Below, in pieces: positions 60,908 to 64,000 of a stretch of DNA of 64,000 bases (its first letter is position 1; every line of letters starts with the position of its first letter). Origin of the DNA: an uncultured Prevotella sp. Lineage in GTDB: Bacteria > Bacteroidota > Bacteroidia > Bacteroidales > Bacteroidaceae. The notes below the pieces were generated by a model that had not been told where the DNA came from, made no database searches, and worked only from the letters and a program-made list of their open reading frames with translations. Where the stretch lies: NCBI GenBank assembly GCA_900771975.1, contig CAAGPV010000014.1, positions 1 to 64,000 of the forward strand, read 5' to 3'. The position numbers were made by a program, and so were the translations under genes.

Positions 60908-61306
60908 TCACCGCGCGTTCATCTCATCCCACTTCTCACGAAACCTTTCTGGCATCGCATCGCTATGGTCGTAATCCTTCGCCTTGAAACACACACACCG
61001 TGCTGGAGCCATATAGTCCTTGAACAGGGCGCAGAAATGTCCATCGGGTGTCGGGTTATTGTACTGGCACTCGCGACAGGCACACGTCTTTTTGCCCACT
61101 GGCGGCTTCCGTCGTTTCCGGAAATTAACACAAGCCTGTTTCTCACGCTGGACACTCATCGCGACTGCCCCATTCTTCCACGGCTTGCAGTACCCGGTAT
61201 TGTACCGCCCTACCATCCACTCCGGCACCACGGCACTATGCGCAGGCACATACAGATAACACTCGCCGCAGACATGGCCGCAATAGTTAGTCTTTTTTCT
61301 GCTCAT
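60908..61306 (-). CDS. Cys-rich, probable zinc-binding protein
   Basis: 132 residues with about 13 Cys arranged in small clusters (CGHVCGECYLY, CACRECQYN, CALF, CVCF). This suggests several zinc sites. No nuclease motif is seen. I do not recognise a named family; small Cys-rich proteins of this build occur in phage early regions. Start ATG overlaps the stop of the upstream mini-gene as ATGA. Confidence 0.55.
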   Translation of the reverse strand: MSRKKTNYCGHVCGECYLYVPAHSAVVPEWMVGRYNTGYCKPWKNGAVAMSVQREKQACVNFRKRRKPPVGKKTCACRECQYNNPTPDGHFCALFKDYMAPARCVCFKAKDYDHSDAMPERFREKWDEMNAR

Positions 61307-61412
61307 AACCGTTCACATTTCTCAAAATACTGTTTAACACTATCGATGTCTCTTTTGGAATTTCGCCCCGGTGGGAATACACTCCATATTTCTTTTCGCT
61401 TTGCAGGAGCAT
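61303..61412 (-). pseudogene. Mini-gene with a frameshift in a 4-G run
   Basis: From the ATG at 61412 the frame reads MLLQSEKKYGVYSHRG. With one more G in the GGGG run (near 61363) it continues RNSKRDIDSVKQYFEKCERL and stops at TGA 61303-61305, which overlaps the ATG of the next gene (ATGA). Without it, the frame runs on into the next gene. Overlap and composition support the shifted end as real. Confidence 0.45.
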
Positions 61413-61413
61413 C

Positions 61414-61638
61414 TTAGCTTTTTCTGCGATACTTACCTTTGCCCATAGGCCAAAGCATAAATACGCAGAATGCCACGGCTAACAACGCGAACAACAAAAG
61501 TGGCAACAAAATGGGCATGGTAATCCACCACCACGACCACTGCACTACGCCAGTGAGTTTGAGCGTAAGCAGCAGGTAGAACGGAATGCCACCAAGGAGG
61601 TAGAACTTTACGGGGTTTACAGGTTTTAATTTTTGCAT
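61414..61638 (-). CDS. Small membrane protein
   Basis: 74 residues with two hydrophobic segments (about 10-30 and 36-63) separated by a short Trp-rich loop (VVQWSWWW), and a basic C-terminus (KGKYRRKS). Could be an antiholin, superinfection or other membrane protein; no family recognised. The next mini-gene starts 1 bp after its stop. Confidence 0.5.
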   Translation of the reverse strand: MQKLKPVNPVKFYLLGGIPFYLLLTLKLTGVVQWSWWWITMPILLPLLLFALLAVAFCVFMLWPMGKGKYRRKS

Positions 61639-61680
61639 AAGAGAAGGTGTTATTTTAAAATTAGTGTTGTGTGAGGTTGA

Positions 61681-62511
61681 TTATTGTTTTTCTTTGTCGT
61701 AGTCGTAAGCGCAAAGGACATGTTTTGAGTTATAAAAATCGTTTTTCAAAAAATGCGCACAATTTACACATGACAAACCGCCTACTTCCACACCAGGGTT
61801 GTGCGGGCAGTCATACCCAATGCTCACAAAGTCGGCATGTATAAAACGTCTATAATGGCGGAATACAAAGCGGAGTCGATTTTTGTGTTCTTTGACTTTC
61901 TCATCAGCTTCTACGCGTTTTTCTTCGGATTCCTTGCAGTTAGCGTTCGCAGTATTGAGTTGTTTGCGTAACATATAATTGTTGTCTTGCAACTGCTCGA
62001 GTCTATCTCCTACTTTCGGCAATTCGGCAAGCAGCGCATCGTTCTTATAGAACAACACCGTATGTTTCTTTAGCAACTCGCTGTATTTTTGCTCGAGTGC
62101 TTCATGTTCTTCATCCTTTTTCTGCAACTCATCTTTTGCGGCATCGAACTGTTTCTGCATATCATCTGTGAGTTTCTTGATGCGTTCAGCAAGTGCATTG
62201 TACTTTTTCGGGTCGCCAATGATGGATGCAAGCGCAGTAATGCGGTTGCTTTCGGCATCGGTGTGTGTGCCGTTGAATGCCGCGAGTTTGCTATCCATAT
62301 ATTGGCGTTGCTCTTCGGTGGCAAGTTCAAACTCATACACTGAGCAAAATGCTATGGGTTTAGGTTCTTGAAATATGCAGAACACATCATTCAGTTTGCA
62401 GTTCGCTGACTGCATAATTTGGCGATCGGATGTAACTTCGACTACCTTAAAGAGTATTTTGTCTTCGGTGCGAACTATCACGTCACCTGGTTTAATGTCT
62501 TCGATTTTCAT
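61681..62511 (-). CDS. Coiled-coil protein with N-terminal domain and C-terminal Cys cluster (fused form)
   Basis: 276 residues: N-terminal domain (1-90), coiled coil (100-215), and a Cys-rich end DCPHNPGVEVGGLSCVNCAH ... LCAYD. Both ends match two separate neighbouring proteins at 53417-53902 and 53927-54490. No enzymatic motif. The same design in one chain here and two chains there suggests that the two halves work together. Confidence 0.6.
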   Translation of the reverse strand: MKIEDIKPGDVIVRTEDKILFKVVEVTSDRQIMQSANCKLNDVFCIFQEPKPIAFCSVYEFELATEEQRQYMDSKLAAFNGTHTDAESNRITALASIIGDPKKYNALAERIKKLTDDMQKQFDAAKDELQKKDEEHEALEQKYSELLKKHTVLFYKNDALLAELPKVGDRLEQLQDNNYMLRKQLNTANANCKESEEKRVEADEKVKEHKNRLRFVFRHYRRFIHADFVSIGYDCPHNPGVEVGGLSCVNCAHFLKNDFYNSKHVLCAYDYDKEKQ

Positions 62512-62536
62512 TGTGATTATGTTTAGTGTTATTGGT

Positions 62537-62944
62537 TTACGTTAAATTCAACAATTCATTCAAAAGTTTTACGTTCTCCCTAAAATCATAGCGAACAAAA
62601 CGATTGTGTTCCCAATCTACAGGACTATGCATTATAAGAGCTTCACTGTCTGAAACAAAGCGCATTACTTCTAAGTAATAATCATCTCGCGTTTTGTCCG
62701 ACGACGACAAAGTGCAGCGCTCGCTCTGAAACACCAAATTTTCGGCAGGCTCGGCATCCGTTGCCAGAGTTTTTACAATAAGCATCACTTCGAGCTTTGC
62801 CTTCGTGCCTTTAACCAGCATGAGTACCCTAAGTATGCCATAGCCTATAGGTTTGCCAAATACCACTACTGTCTTTGCCATGCCAACACAGCGGTATCCC
62901 AAATTATGCAAGGCTTTAGTAATAAGGCATTTATTTTCTTCCAT
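62537..62944 (-). CDS. Hypothetical protein
   Basis: 135 residues from the ATG at 62944. A longer frame (to 62995) exists, but its extra codons read like an A-rich leader (MLKQQKTMTRTKKQKTI). The N-terminal half has VVVFGKPIGYGILRVLMLVKGTKAKLEV, a beta-rich pattern. No family recognised. Confidence 0.5.
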   Translation of the reverse strand: MEENKCLITKALHNLGYRCVGMAKTVVVFGKPIGYGILRVLMLVKGTKAKLEVMLIVKTLATDAEPAENLVFQSERCTLSSSDKTRDDYYLEVMRFVSDSEALIMHSPVDWEHNRFVRYDFRENVKLLNELLNLT

Positions 62945-62994
62945 AATCGTTTTCTGTTTTTTTGTTCTTGTCATTGTTTTTTGTTGTTTAAGCA

Positions 62995-63426
62995 TTAGGA
63001 TTGTTCGTCGTCGTTGTGTGCTTCGTTATCAGAATCTATGATACCGCCTTCGGAAAAAGCTTCTCCCAATTCTACTTTCCTCCTTTCGATGGCTTGTTTG
63101 AAATAGTGTATAAACAACTTGTCCTTTGCAAGTTCTGAAAGGTCTTCGTCGTCCTTCAACTTTTGGTAAGTGGATTCGCTCTGCATGAATCTGTCGATGA
63201 TATCGGCCGCCTTTTTTATTGCACAAGCTGATATAGAGCTGTCGATCGTTGATAGGAGCAGCATCATGATCATGTCTCGCATGGAGCAATGGATCAATGT
63301 CTCTAATTGTTCTCCGTTGTTTGCTAAGAGCATGTAGTCACGATGTGATTCGTCGGCTTCCACCCATTTTTTTAAGTCGTCGATAATCCTTTCAAACAAT
63401 TCGTCTTTACATTTTTTTGTTTCCAT
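62995..63426 (-). CDS. Hypothetical helical protein
   Basis: 143 residues, nearly all helical and acidic, with a charged end (DSDNEAHNDDEQS). A hydrophobic helix (RDMIMMLLLSTIDSS) near the middle is probably buried. No family recognised. Confidence 0.5.
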   Translation of the reverse strand: METKKCKDELFERIIDDLKKWVEADESHRDYMLLANNGEQLETLIHCSMRDMIMMLLLSTIDSSISACAIKKAADIIDRFMQSESTYQKLKDDEDLSELAKDKLFIHYFKQAIERRKVELGEAFSEGGIIDSDNEAHNDDEQS

Positions 63427-63503
63427 TTTTTTATGTCATTGAGTGCTTTGAGTATGTTTCTTAAATATTGTTTGTGTTATTGTTCGTTGTATATCATCAA
63501 GTG

Positions 63504-63971
63504 TTAATATTTTGCTGATCCGAAATGAAACCACTCTCCGTATTGTTCCCATTCTGGTTCGTGGATATTGCCAACAAACTCGAAATTCCTCAGTTTCTGT
63601 TGTGAGACAGAAGTAATAGTACCGTCCAAAAAACCTCTTACGTCTAATTCATGGTTCTTTGCCGTCACTATTGCGAAACAAGCTCCTTCCTCACAATAAT
63701 ACACTACTGCAAAGTAGTTGTCTCGCTTGTTTTCATTGAGGAAACTGTACGGATATTCGTCCGACCGCAACACGTCGCCCTCATAAATCTCCTTGCCGTT
63801 CTTGTCAGTGAAGCCAGTGAACTGGCAGACGGTGGCAGAGGAGATTGATTTTCTGTTGCAGATAGAATCCTCATACCATTCTATGTATGTTCCGAAAGGC
63901 GTCTTTACTAAAGAACCTTTTACCCATTTTCCACTATCCAATGCCTTAGCCTTAAACTTAATTATTCTCAT
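63504..63971 (-). CDS. YopX-family protein (paralogue)
   Basis: 155 residues with VCQFTGFTDKNGKEIYEGDVLR and FEFVGNIHEPEW, clearly a paralogue of the gene at 58637-59104, about 5 kb away. The same length and pattern suggest duplication inside this early region. Starts after the leader AAAGTATTTATAGAC. Confidence 0.8.
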   Translation of the reverse strand: MRIIKFKAKALDSGKWVKGSLVKTPFGTYIEWYEDSICNRKSISSATVCQFTGFTDKNGKEIYEGDVLRSDEYPYSFLNENKRDNYFAVVYYCEEGACFAIVTAKNHELDVRGFLDGTITSVSQQKLRNFEFVGNIHEPEWEQYGEWFHFGSAKY

Positions 63972-64000
63972 GTCTATAAATACTTTATATTGTTATCATC

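Noticed and set aside
1..64000. CRISPR arrays and tRNA genes
   Set aside because: No regularly spaced identical repeats with unique spacers and no cloverleaf tRNA were noticed; the 22-bp-period repeats at 46.2 kb are too short and lack spacers.

Overview
The window looks like most of a tailed-phage or prophage genome from a Bacteroidales host, probably Prevotella/Segatella-like. The evidence for the host is the many Bacteroidetes-type promoters (TAnnTTTG boxes, several with TTG about 20 bp upstream), A-rich leaders with almost no Shine-Dalgarno sites, a Bacteroidetes lipoprotein export signal, BT4734/VirE-type primase and DUF5675/DUF6712-type phage proteins, and a palindromic intergenic repeat of the Bacteroidales kind. 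No integrase, tRNA, CRISPR array or transposase was found, and the right end runs on through phage genes, so I cannot say whether this is an integrated prophage or a free phage.

Layout. 0.5-1.5 kb: two plus-strand genes (HTH regulator with zinc ribbon, surface lipoprotein) that may be host flank or phage cargo. 1.6-44.25 kb: one long minus-strand block. Read in the direction of transcription (right to left) it holds a holin-like gene, two unknowns and the tape measure protein (44.2-36.9 kb, terminator at 36.8 kb); a replication and nucleotide segment with primase-like protein, guanylate kinase-like protein, ThyX and MazG-like protein (36.1-32.5 kb); then structural genes with S49 prohead protease plus nested scaffold, major capsid protein, a tail-tube-like protein, a LysR regulator as cargo, portal, tail tip proteins and a cluster of tail-fibre genes, ending in a DUF5675 protein and small RHH-like genes (32.4-1.6 kb). 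44.4-50.6 kb: plus-strand block with a frameshifted Dam-type methylase, probable small terminase, a 22-bp-periodic repeat array, a PAPS-reductase-like protein, an NPPY methyltransferase and the large terminase. 50.8-64 kb: minus-strand accessory/early block with two radical SAM proteins, many small unknowns, a circularly permuted cytosine methyltransferase and RtcB.

The most unusual structure is at 53.2-58.3 kb. A C5-cytosine methyltransferase with motifs in the order IX-X then I-IV-VI-VIII is flanked in the same operon by ten very short ORFs (43-61 codons), mostly overlapping. Many carry Thr-Leu/Val/Ile-type target-recognition-like sequence and end in variants of IEYD/E. They lie where the target recognition domain would lie in the circular order of the enzyme. 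A further copy is partial, and its 3' end has been duplicated as a 64-bp direct repeat. Three methylation-related ORFs also carry 8-bp G/C runs, one of which puts the Dam gene out of frame.

Several genes are interrupted by single-base changes, mostly in homopolymers (26.4, 44.95, 47.26/47.39, 53.01, 56.27, 61.35 kb), and RtcB by an in-frame TGA. These could be real decay, phase variation, recoding or sequencing error; raw reads are needed to tell.
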